DNA from: Owenia fusiformis
Lineage: Eukaryota; Annelida; Polychaeta; Sabellida; Oweniidae
NCBI GenBank assembly: GCA_903813345.2
Contig: CAIIXF020000001.1
Location: 11,639,915 to 11,701,914 of the forward strand
Direction: 5' to 3'
Length of the DNA: 62,000 bases
Position numbers and translations under genes: made by a program. Numbering within the stretch: position 1 is the stretch's first letter; each line of letters begins with the position of its first letter. The notes beneath the pieces were generated by a model. It worked only from the letters and a program-made list of their open reading frames with translations, made no database searches and was not told the origin of the DNA. Below, piece by piece: positions 1 through 10,554 of this stretch.

Positions 1-1640
1 TATGCAAAGCAGTAAGTACCAGCAAACATGATAGTTATGACAAGTATGCATAGAAGTAAGTGCCAGTACAGTTATTGCCATTATACATATCAGGAAGAGT
101 CAAAATACATGTCAGTTAGTACCAGTATATGTATACCAGTACAAGTACCAGTACCAGTAAGGACTGATATGCACAGAAGTACAGTAAGTACCAGTTAACA
201 TTATATTTAAAACCAGTATGCATACCACTACAGTGTTTTCATTAGGGTCTGAAAAAAGTCGGTCCCCGAGACCCCACATTATAAAAATCTGGGTCCGGAT
301 CAGAAAAATTAGTAGTATGACTAAAATGTTAAGTTTCAATTCAGTTTATCATATCTTCCTTCTTGTCGAACTGGGTTGAATGATTCTAATGTTAGACTAT
401 GATTTGGGATATTTGAGGTTTGTTTTCCTTTTGACTTATATACATGTAGGCTAGTACATGTACTACTCTTAGATGGGTTTTTTCAAACATTTTCCAGTCT
501 TTATCATTTCTGTACTATGCCATATGAGCTCATATTAATTACAACTTATTGTAGTCATGTGATCAGACCAAACTAAGCAGTAAGTACCATTTTAAACATA
601 TACCTGTCACTTGTAAACTGGTAAATATACCAGTAAGTACTTAGTAAACTAACAGTAAGTACCATTAAACATATCAGTAAACACCAGTACACATATCAGT
701 AAGTAATAATATATGAAGGTCAATCAAAGGTCAAAACTGAGGTCAGATTTGAGTTCCTGAGACCTTGTAGATGATTTTAAAAAAAAGTTTGGTCAATTTA
801 GAAAAAGTTGAAATTTGGTCGTCAAAAATTTCAAAATATGACCTTTTTTCAATTTTTGAGTTTTAATATTTCAAAACTGGTACAAAATTTTAATGGATAG
901 TCAATATGTGTAGAAACTTAAGAGGAATATATATCCTGACTTTCATCAAAAAATATTGATTTGTAGTCATCAACTTTGAGAAACTTAGAAAACACAGTTT
1001 GTGATTTAGTGCGATGACCTTGACCTTTGACCTTGCAAATTTGACTTTTTAGACCTCAATAGGTCTAAAAGATTTGAGAAACTTAAAAAAAACTTTGATT
1101 TGACCCAGATTTTGACCTTTGACCTTGACCTAGATAAAAGTTTCTTCCCCACCAAGTTCAGCCAAGGTTCCTGGAAGGTGAGTGTAGGAGATGGTTGAAG
1201 GGTAGTTGGAAGTAGGAGAAAAGGTGTTAGGAAAATAAAGAATAAATAAATAAAGAATAATATCTATAAAATTGGGGCCTCCTAATAAAAGAAAGTGCCA
1301 CAATACATACCAGTAAGTACCATCATATATACACATAACTAAAAGTTAACATATCAGTAAGTACCAGCATACATATAAGTAAACAGTACACATACCAGTA
1401 AATACCAGACGTATTATATCTAATAAAAGAAAGTGCCAATATACATACTAGTAAGTACCAGTAAACATACCAGAGGCAGAAAGTACTATCATATACTAGT
1501 AGTTTACATATCAGTAAGTACCAGACTACCAGTATACATTTCAGTAAGTGCCATTGAACATATAAGTAATCACCATTACATAAACAAGTGCCACTACTGA
1601 TACTAACACATATATATATATACCACAAAATACCATATAT
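1..1640. repeat. Degenerate CAGTAAGTACCAG-type repeats with GGTCA-rich core
   Basis: Positions 1-700 and 1300-1640 carry dozens of short degenerate copies of a motif like CAGTAAGTACCAG or AGTACCATACC, with unit length varying around 10-14 bases. The 720-1130 segment instead holds TTTGACCTTTGACCTTGACC-like runs and ends in A-rich simple sequence near 1230-1262. The gene's upstream intron apparently runs through this region; no earlier exon was found. Confidence 0.7.
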
Positions 1641-1728
1641 ACAAGTTTACATATACCACTTTTATAAATGTTATGTGATATCATTTATATTCTAAAGTCA
1701 ACATTTATATTTTCAATATTTACCACAG

Positions 1729-1871
1729 AGACAATAAAACAGGAGAGGCTATAGGATTCCTGCATGATGTTATCAAAGGAGTGTGTGGCATCTGTGGCAG
1801 GAAATGTGACACGGTGTTCGTTGCAGAACACCTTGGCCGCTGCTTTGACCCAGAGAAAACAATGGGTGAAG
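1729..1871 (+). CDS. PBP-like gene, exon encoding N-terminal lobe
   Basis: Acceptor CACAG precedes the exon and donor GGTATGTT follows it; it takes one base from the previous exon and passes on one base. It encodes the TGEAIGFLHDVIK strand-helix typical of the start of family-3 solute-binding domains, then a cysteine-rich loop (VCGICGRKC, then GRC). Several cysteines suit a secreted, disulphide-bonded protein. An alternative acceptor two bases downstream is possible. Confidence 0.7.
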
Positions 1872-4800
1872 GTATGTTATTCTATCATCTGTCTAAACTT
1901 CATATGGTTGCTATAACCAATCATAAAACATTAAAGAGACTCAGTCCCATAGCCAGGATTTGCCAGTGCAAAGGGGGGGGGGGTCACTTTTTGAAAAATT
2001 TCTGGAGGGGTCCACTTGTGACAATTTTGGTCCAAAAGTGGCCAAAATCACTTAAAATGTGCTCAGAATGGTGAAAAAATGCATGATTTTGAAAGATTTT
2101 TTGGCCAGGGGGGTTCGCTCGAACCCATCGAACCCCCCTGGCTACAGGCCTGAGACTCTATAACATAGGAAAGCACAATCAAGACCTCTCGGGACATTTT
2201 TGCAGACTGAGTTTCACCACATACTTACCGACGAAGAAGTTCCAAATCCCCTGCTTTCAGTGTTAATTTTGCGATTGTACTGGCTGATCTAATCATTTTC
2301 AAGGAAATCATTTTCACGGAGTTCTCAAGATATATAGTGGAAACTGTCCTATTTATTGACAGAGTTGGAGATTAAAGAAAAAAGATATTAGCCAAAATGG
2401 CTCGAAAATTTCAAAATTATAAGCCGGATTTACTGTAGGCCACAAGCGAAGATGTAGATGGAGCAAGCTACATTTGAGGGGGATCAGGGGGAGGGGCTAT
2501 ACATCATTTGTAATTATATTTGTTTGCTTGTTCATGTACCTTAGTTCATTTTTTACCTGTAATTAGCCCTCTCAATCTTCAGTTATTTTCAGAATGTAAA
2601 ATTGTATGAATAATCAAGTGGTAAAAACTTCATGTTATTCATTGTATTGATGTCTGTATTGTTAATGTTAATTATTTTTCAATTATTCATGTGTGATCTG
2701 ATTTATTTAATAAATTGGACAATTTTGATGTTAATTACAATAAGATAGCATCCAATGGACTAGATGCATTAGATTCACTTTTTGCTTTCTGTAAAATTAA
2801 TAGACTTATAGTCAACACCCTTAAGACAAAGGTACTGATTTTTAACTCTAAATATTCAGATCCTTTCACTTTTAATAATCAAGAAATTGAACGTGTAAAT
2901 AAATATAAATATCTCGGTGTTATTCTTACTGATAACAATAAATTTGATATTAACACTGCTTATCTTAAAGAACAATCACGAAAGGCAATATTCAAAATCA
3001 AACAACAGTATAAGAAATTCAATGATGTACCGCCCGATGTTGCTCTTCACCTTTTTGATTCATTAGTCAGTCCAATACTTTGTTACGGGTGTGAGATTTG
3101 GTATGATAAGAAACAGATGAAATCTATTGAAACATTGCATTTGTCCTTTTTAAAATCTATTCTAGGAGTCAAAACTCAAACAGCTAATCCTGCAGTATAT
3201 GGCGACCTCGGTAGATTTCCCTTATCTATCAAAATTGAATTATCTTTGATAAAATACTGGTTAAGACTTATAAAACTACCAGAATCTAATATTTTAAATC
3301 AAGCTTATTTATATGGTCAAGAAAAACATGAATGAGGGTTTAAATCATGGTCTGAAAAAGTTTATGATATTCTTCACAAATGTGAACTAACAGAGTATTG
3401 GGATGACCAAAGTCAAAATACAGACAACTTAGTAAACTTGGTTGACAAGAAACTAAAGAATGCATTTATAAATAATTGGAGAAATGATATTTTACAATAT
3501 CCTATATTAAGAACATATAAGCTATTTAAGAAAGATTTTGAATTAGAACCATATTTGAAACTAGATAATAAAAAAATATAGATTAGCAATAGGTAGATTT
3601 AGGTTAAGTTCACATCGGTTAAAAATAGAATCTGGAAGACACATAAAACCCAAACCTAAACCAGTTAATGAAAGGTTGTGTAATACTGTATATGTAAATG
3701 TGTGGAGGATGAATTTCATTTTATCATAAATTGTACAAAGCATTCTCAACACAGGCAAATATTTTTCAGTAAAATTCCTGAAATATTACCAACATTTGAC
3801 TTGAATAGTAACGATTTATTTATAAATATAATTTCTAATGATAATATCATCTTCCAACGATATCTTGGTAAATTTATATACCATTCATTTAACAATTTAG
3901 AATAATCAGCAAAATTTGTGCATCACACTTAAAATATTTTGCCTTTCTTGTATGCTTTCTGTAAAAAATATATCAAATCATGTATATTTTTATAAAGATG
4001 TAGTTTTAGTAAGTAGTTTAGTAGTAGATAGTAGTTTTAGTGAGTAGTTTATGACTAATGTAATCATGTTATGATACAATATGTCAATAAAAGTTATATA
4101 TATGCAAGTAGAAATAATCTTGATTTATGTCGTTAAATATCGATATATATTTCTAGATGTAGTCGGGGAGATTCCCCATAGACCCCATGTTGTGAAATCA
4201 CAAAAAGTGAAATATTTTTTCTTGTGTTGGACAGATAACATTTTCTTTTACTGAACATATTTTAATTTGTATAACTATCAGATACATAAGGGTAATATGA
4301 AAAGTGAACCACTAAAAATGATAAATATTCAAGTCTAAGGGAATTTTGTAATACCCTGCCATGTTATTTCCCCCGAATCAGCCACCCGGTGGCGAAACTG
4401 TAACCACCTACTCGCATCTGAGTAATTGATAAGTAGACTTTATACATTCATTTGGATTAATAAGTACTTTTGGTGCAAATGTATGTCCTATCAACTTTAT
4501 TCGTCACATTGCCTTCCTTTATCAATAATTTTGTTTTTTCTTCGCAAATGGTGAATGGCAACTGTTATTTGGAACTCTGTATACTGATGTATTCCACTTT
4601 ACAGATTTTACTGTATGTCCTCTAAATAAAATATCAATAATCATAAGAATTAACTGTTTAAGGTCTAGATAATCGGCACTGTGATGCTTGTATTGGCTGG
4701 GCAAGTACTAGTCTTAGGAGAAACACATATTCATTCACTGGGGCAATTGTGGAACCTACAAGGGCTCAAGTGTATGTGAAGAGAGGCTCTGGGATAACTA

Positions 4801-7800
4801 CAGTGGCGCAGCTACAAGGAAAAACAATAGGTAGTAAATATGTAATCTTATATCACAAATGAAATGTGATTTGCTGATTTACTACTTGGCTCAATCAACC
4901 TCACTATAAACATACTATGATAATTTGGTATTTGGGTTATCACAGGATTACAATTTTTCATCACATACAGGACAAAAAGTAGTTGCACACAGTGCGGCTC
5001 CCAAATTCTCCTGGAGGAGATGTCTCAAATGTCAAAATACCCAGGGATTTTTGAAAGATGAATATATGGGCAATAATAGGGTATTTCATGATTTCCCTCT
5101 TTAACTCATTCGCTACGAAGGACATGATATGACGTCATAAAGCACATACGTTGACTACTAAGGATGTGATATCACGTCCAAGCACAAACTCAATGTATTT
5201 TTTGGAATCTTGTAACCATGACAACTTATAAAATGGGACTTTTTTATGATACTGAAAAAGTATATCATATGCTTTAAAATGATATATAACACTATATATG
5301 TATGCCAATGTATACACTACATATATTATTTCAGAGGTATCATATATGGCAATTTTCAACAAGGCATTAACATGACAAAATGTCACCACCTAGTTAGGTC
5401 ATTGAAGGTCAAATGTCAAATCTTAAGTCAAACCTAAAGTCAGATTTGAATTTCTGAGAACACGTAGATGATTTTGAAAACATTTTTTAGTCAATTTGAA
5501 GCAAGTTGAAAAAAGACCTTATTGACCTTGAGAAGGTCATTGAAGGTCAAAGGTCAAATCTAAAGTCAGATTTGAACTTCTGAGAACTTGTAAAGTCAAA
5601 TTTGAACTTCTGAAAAGATGTAGATGATTTTGATTTGGTCAATTTGAAGCAAGTTGAAAACAGACCTTTTTGACCTTTTTTTACCTTGAGAAGGTCATTA
5701 AAGGTCAAATGTCAAATCTAAAGTCAGATTTGAATTTTTGAGAGCATGTAGATGATTTTGAAAAAAAAATTAGTCGATTTGAAGCAAGTTGAAAAAAGAC
5801 CTTTTTGACCTTTTTTGACCTTGAGAAGGTCATTGAAGGTCAAATGTCAAATCTAAAGTCAAATCTAAAGTCATATTTGAATTTCTGAGAACATGTAGAT
5901 GATTTTGAAAAAAAAATTTAGTCAATTTGAAGCAAGATGAAAAAATACCTTTTTTGACATTGAGAAGGTCATTGAAGGTCAAATGTCAAATCTAAATTCA
6001 GATTTGAATTTCTGAGAACATGTAGATGATTTTGTTCCTTGATTTATTGCACGTTGGTGACGTCGCACCTTTTTTGATAGATCTCATATCTTGGAAATAT
6101 ATATTGGTTCAAAAATATATTCTGCCATACTTTGTGCTTATTATAAAATTAGCAATTCAATTTAAACTTTATCTTAGAAATATAAATCTTCCAGATTTGT
6201 TGAATTTTCTAGCAGAAATCTGCTACTCCTCCCCCCCCTCCATCCATTTTTTCCAATCGCAGGGCATGAAAAACATATGCCACATTCTTTCTAATAGATG
6301 CACATACTCAAATAAACGTACACCTGACCTTTCCATGAGACTCTGCCAACTTGAGTATCAAAAATCAAGAAAAAAAGAAAAAATTCAAAAAAGTAATTAG
6401 GCGATAATAGGGTACATTATTTTTATGTCACCACCAAAAGTGGTGACATATTGTTTATGTCACCACCAAAAGTGGTGATTTATGTCACCACCAAAAGTGG
6501 TGACATATTGTTATGGTCTCCGTTTTTTGACATTTGACATTTGACCTTCAAATCTGACTTTAGATTTGACATTTGACCTTCAATGACCTTCTCAAGGTCA
6601 AAAAAGGTCTGTTTTCAACTTGCTTCAAATTGACTAAATTTTTTTTTAAAAATCATCTACATGTTCTCAGAAATTCAAATCTGACTTAAGATTTGACTTA
6701 AGATTTGACATTTGACCTTCAATGACCTTCTCAAGGTCAAAAAAGGTCAAAAAGGTCTGTTTTCAACTTGCTTCAAATTGACTAAAAAAAATTTTCAAAA
6801 TCATCTACGTGTTCTCAGAAATTCAAATCTGACTTTAGATTTGACTTAAGATTTGACATTTGACCTTCAATGACCTTCTCAAAGTCAAAAAAGGTCAAAA
6901 AGGTCTTTTTTCAACTTGCTGACTGATTTTGTTCCTTGATTTATTGCACGTTGGTGACGTCGCACCTTTTTTGATAGATCTCATATCTTGGAAATATATA
7001 TTGGTTCAAAAATATATTCTGCCATACTTTGTGCTTATTATAAAATTAGCAATTCAATTTAAACTTTATCTTAGAAATATAAATCTTCCAGATTTGTTGA
7101 ATTTTCTAGCAGAAATCTGCTACTCCTCCCCCCCCTCCATCCATTTTTTCCAATCGCAGGGCATGAAAAACATATGCCACATTCTTTCTAATAGATGCAC
7201 ATACTCAAATAAACGTACACCTGACCTTTCCATGAGACTCTGCCAACTTGAGTATCAAAAATCAAGAAAAAAAGAAAAAATTCAAAAAAGTAATTAGGCG
7301 ATAATAGGGTACATTATTTTTATGTCACCACCAAAAGTGGTGACATATTGTTTATGTCACCACCAAAAGTGGTGATTTATGTCACCACCAAAAGTGGTGA
7401 CATATTGTTATGGTCTCCGTTTTTTTTGCGACGGCGGTTGGTGGTTGGTGGTTGGAGGTTGGCGTCCGGCATCTGTAACAATTTCTTACAACTTCCTATA
7501 ACTTAACAAATACTGTTTAGACTGACTTCAATTTTTTTCTAAATCATCTACATGTTCTCAGAAGTTCAAATCTGATTTTAGATTTGACATTTGACCTTCA
7601 ATGACCTTCTCAAGGTCAAAAAGGTCTTTTTTCAACTTGCTTCACATTGACTAATTCTTTTTTCAAAATCATCTACATGTTCTCAGAAATTCAAATCTGA
7701 CTTTAGATTTGACATTTGACCTTCAAATCTGACTTTAGATTTGACATTTGACCTTCAATGACCTTCTCAAGGTCAAAAAAGGTCAAAAAGGTCTGTTTTC

Positions 7801-9837
7801 AACTTGCTAAGATTTGAATTTCTGAGAACATGTAGATGATTTAAAAAAAAAAATTTAGTCAATTTGAAGCAAGTTGAAAAAAGACCTTTTTGACCTTTTT
7901 TGACTTTGAGAAGGTCATTGAAGGTCAAATGTCAAATCTTAAGTCAAATCTAAAGTCAGATTTGAATTTCTGAGAACACGTAGATGATTTTGAAAATTTT
8001 TTTTAGTCAATTTGAAGCAAGTTGAAAACAGACCTTTTTGACCTTTTTTGACCTTGAGAAGGTCATTGAAGGTCAAATGTCAAATCTTAAGTCAAATCTT
8101 AAGTCAGATTTGAATTTCTGAGAACATGTAGATGATTTTTAAAAAAAAATTTAGTCAATTTGAAGCAAGTTGAAAACAGACCTTTTTTGACCTTGAGAAG
8201 GTCATTGAAGGTCAAATGTCAAATCTAAAGTCAGATTTGAAGGTCAAATGTCAAATGTCAAAAAACGGAGACCATAACAATATGTCACCACTTTTGGTGG
8301 TGACATAAATCACCACTTTTGGTGGTGACATAAACAATATGTCACCACTTTTGGTGGTGACATAAAAATAATGTACCCTATTATCGCCTAATTACTTTTT
8401 TGAATTTTTTCTTTTTTTCTTGATTTTTGATACTCAAGTTGGCAGAGTCTCATGGAAAGGTCAGGTGTACGTTTATTTGAGTATGTGCATCTATTAGAAA
8501 GAATGTGGCATATGTTTTTCATGCCCTGCGGTTGGAAAAAATGGATGGAGGGGGGGGGAGGAGTAGCAGATTTCTGCTAGAAAATTCAACAAATCTGGAA
8601 GATTTATATTTCTAAGATAAAGTTTAAATTGAATTGCTAATTTTATAATAAGCACAAAGTATGGCAGAATATATTTTTGAACCAATATATATTTCCAAGA
8701 TATGAGATCTATCAAAAAAGGTGCGACGTCACCAACGTGCAATAAATCAAGGAACAATGGTCTATATGACCTGTAATAAATAGTTTTAAGTCATGTTATT
8801 ATCACAAAATTAATGTCAATGCTGGTTTTTAAGAATAAATTTCTAAGTGACAAGTGGGAGAAATTAACATAAATTCATGTATTTGAAAATAAACTCAGTA
8901 ACTCAGCAACAACTGGATGTTATATCCAATGAAGAGTGAAAAATATGGACATTTGGAGTCATTGAAAATAAAGTTAAGTACATGTAACATGTGTAACATG
9001 TCTTATAGACACATCACTCCTCCCCCCTCTGTTCACTCCCCCTCCCCTCCGTTCAGTTGTAATTATTTTCGATTATTTTTATATAATGCACAGAAACTTA
9101 CAATAGCAATTACAATAATTTTGTGATAATGTCACTTACAACTATTTATTAAAGGTTTTATAGACCTCAGTTGCTTGATTTATAGCAAAAACGTTTGCAA
9201 ATTGGTAGAGTTGCGCCTTATTCAACAGATCTCACTAATAAAGTTCTAATATAACAATATATTTGTATCAATTCATATTTTACAGGCTTCCGAAAATTTT
9301 GGTTTATGGACAAATTTTGTTACTCAGCAAGTGGAATTTATGGAAGTAATTTTATGGCTAAAGAAATTGCTATAACCAGAGGATGGGTTGATGTAATGGA
9401 CCAGCTGAGAGTTGGGAATGTAAGTACATTTGAAAGTAGTCAAAATACCAGTCACAAAAAACAACAATATTAATTTTCACAGAATTTTGTTTTCTATAAA
9501 ACTCTCTAAAACTATGTATCCAATCTATGTAATATACCCCCTCCCTCCTTAGATTGATGCTGCCTTTTTACCAGAAGGGGAAAAAGGAACAGAAGAGTTT
9601 GAAGCTATTGGGGACTCTATTGATTGCTCATTTGGCCGCAAAGTGGGCCTGATGCAAAGAAAGGATGTCGCTACAGAATGGTTTGGAGACTGTCTCCTCA
9701 AGTTTAAACAACATGAATTTCAGGGAAAGAATGTATGGCAAATGCTATGTGACCATTGGGGTAAATCATTAACTCAGACTAAAACTTTTAAATCAATGTC
9801 AGTCCATAAGAACAGCCTCATTCAAATTAAGCTCTGA
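1729..9837 (+). CDS. Stand-alone periplasmic-binding-protein-like (SBP family 3 fold) gene, last four exons
   Basis: Four exons join in consistent phase: 1729-1871, 4663-4830, 9286-9419 and 9553-9837 (TGA at 9835). Introns have GT/AG ends. The product has the features of a type-2 periplasmic binding fold. An N-terminal stretch reads DNKTGEAIGFLHDVIKGVC, followed by CDACIGWA, TYSFTGAIVEP and GITTVAQLQGKTIG at the lobe crossover. The C-terminal half has GSNFMAKEIAITRGW, IDAAFLPEG and a final helix ending LCDHWG, where bacterial family-3 solute-binding domains also end. No ion-channel segments are present, so this is not an ionotropic glutamate receptor. The likely role is binding a small amino-acid-like ligand outside the cell or in the secretory pathway; this is inferred from the fold. 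The 5' exon with start codon and any signal peptide lies left of the window. The last 25 residues after HWG may be intron read-through, because GGTAAA at that point is a possible donor. Confidence 0.72.
1948..2150. mobile_element. Small foldback element with G-rich ends (GTAGCCAGG family)
   Basis: The block begins with ATAGCCAGG and a run of G, and ends with CCCCCCTGGCTAC, so its ends are inverted repeats. A longer relative is at 18493-18735 and a partial one near 13590-13640. It sits in intron 1 of the PBP-like gene. Probably a non-autonomous MITE; no coding capacity. Confidence 0.55.
2715..3905 (+). pseudogene. Non-LTR retrotransposon reverse transcriptase C-terminal fragment, decayed
   Basis: A 206-residue open frame carries the C-terminal end of a LINE reverse transcriptase: LIVNTLKTKVLIF, KYKYLGVILT, SPILCYGCEIWY, a HLSFLKSILGV helix and YGDLGRFPLSIKIE. 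After a stop at 3333 the same frame resumes with SWSEKVYDILHKC. After a frameshift near 3600-3700 the typical distal motif CVEDEFHFIINC appears and the frame closes at about 3905. A 3' UTR-like AT-rich tail runs to about 4105 (AATAAAAGTTATATAT). The upstream endonuclease and catalytic RT core are absent, so this is a 5'-truncated dead copy inserted in intron 1 of the PBP-like gene. Confidence 0.8.
4663..4830 (+). CDS. PBP-like gene, exon 2 of those visible (lobe crossover)
   Basis: The exon completes the codon left by the previous exon and reads GLDNRHCDACIGWA, then TYSFTGAIVEPTRAQVYVKR and GSGITTVAQLQGKTIG. In family-3 binding proteins this is the segment where ligand-contacting residues precede the hinge. 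The acceptor (CTGTTTAAG) is weak and the donor is AATAGGTAGTA, so the exact ends are less certain than the reading frame. Confidence 0.68.
5359..8757. repeat. Intronic cluster of direct and inverted repeats with hairpin-capped units
   Basis: Three near-identical units of about 490 bases lie here: two direct (6026-6525 and 6929-7415) and one inverted (about 8268-8757). Each carries the same TTGATTTATTGCACGTTGG segment at one end and three hairpins of the type ATGTCACCAC...GTGGTGACAT at the other. Between them are GGTCA-rich spacers whose orientation flips: GGTCAAATG forward at 5400-6020 and 7810-8250, reverse at 6535-6920 and 7550-7800. The units contain a 122-codon open frame with no recognisable domain, which I treat as non-coding repeat. 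The cluster fills most of intron 4831-9285. Confidence 0.8.
9286..9419 (+). CDS. PBP-like gene, exon 3 of those visible (second lobe)
   Basis: Acceptor ATTTTACAG and a consensus donor GTAAGT bound an open frame that starts by completing a Gly codon and ends in phase 0. It reads GFRKFWFMDK, YSASGIYGSNFMAKEIAI and GWVDVMDQLRVGN. It joins in frame to the next exon, IDAAFLPEG. Confidence 0.7.
9553..9837 (+). CDS. PBP-like gene, terminal exon
   Basis: A pyrimidine-rich acceptor (CCCTCCCTCCTTAG) precedes the exon. It encodes IDAAFLPEGEKGTEEFEAIG, the GLMQRKDVATEWFGDCLLKF helix and LCDHWG, then a short low-similarity tail to TGA at 9835-9837. The family fold normally ends at the W-G, so the gene probably ends here or within a few residues. 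Confidence 0.7.
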   Translation: MDAAFLPEGEKGTEEFEAIGDSIDCSFGRKVGLMQRKDVATEWFGDCLLKFKQHEFQGKNVWQMLCDHWGKSLTQTKTFKSMSVHKNSLIQIKL

Positions 9838-9920
9838 ACAGTTGTACTGAATAATACGTGAACACATATATCACACATTAGGTATTGTCTAATTACAGTA
9901 TTTAGTCACACATATACATA

Positions 9921-10554
9921 TACAGGGTGGTCAAAAAAAGTCAACCCTTGCAATAAGCTATATCTCAAGTACTACTGGCATTATAGGCTAATGTTCTCAC
10001 ATGTTTTAGAGGAAGGTCTAAAGTTTTTGTGGGTACTATAAAGGTCACCCAGTCTTAAATCTAGCAGAAGTTACATGGCATCAACAGACATGCTGGATTT
10101 ATGGATGATGTCCTCAATCCATGCCCCATGGTTCTGGATGACTACTGCCCATTATATAATATTATTACCACCTTGCAGGGCCTGTTCTAGGGGTTTTAGT
10201 ACTAGTTGAGAAGGCATTTAAATTGCTATATTGACGTGAGCAATATTGTGTCGGGCGTTAATGACTTTAGTCGGGCAATAATGACATTATCCGCCCGGCT
10301 ATGTTTCCCGGGAAAAGTGATATCGTTCAGTGCGTAAGATTTTCTATTTCAAATTTGCTATTTCAGCCCTGGTCATTAACGGTGGTATTAATAGTAATAA
10401 CGTCATTTCTGCAGGCAAAATAGTGAAATATTGGACCAATATTTCACTATATTGCCCTTTGAAATGACGTTATTGTACTATTAGCCCATTGATGTGGTTA
10501 ATAACTGAGATATAGCTTGTTGCAAGGGTTCACTTTTTTGGACCATCCTGTACA
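9921..10554. mobile_element. Non-autonomous TIR element (TACAGGGTGGTC ends)
   Basis: The left end reads TACAGGGTGGTCAAAAAAAG, followed by CCCTTGCAATAAGCTATATC. The right end is its imperfect reverse complement (GATATAGCTTGTTGCAAGGG, then GACCATCCTGTA). The interior has no coding potential and includes shorter self-complementary blocks around ATTTCACTAT. It lies just downstream of the PBP-like gene. Confidence 0.7.

Noticed and set aside
6026-7297. Two identical 122-124 codon + strand open frames and an inverted 87-codon copy
   Set aside because: They coincide with the repeated 490-base units, contain poly-C-derived residues, lack domain features, and the inverted copy is frameshifted; treated as non-coding repeat.
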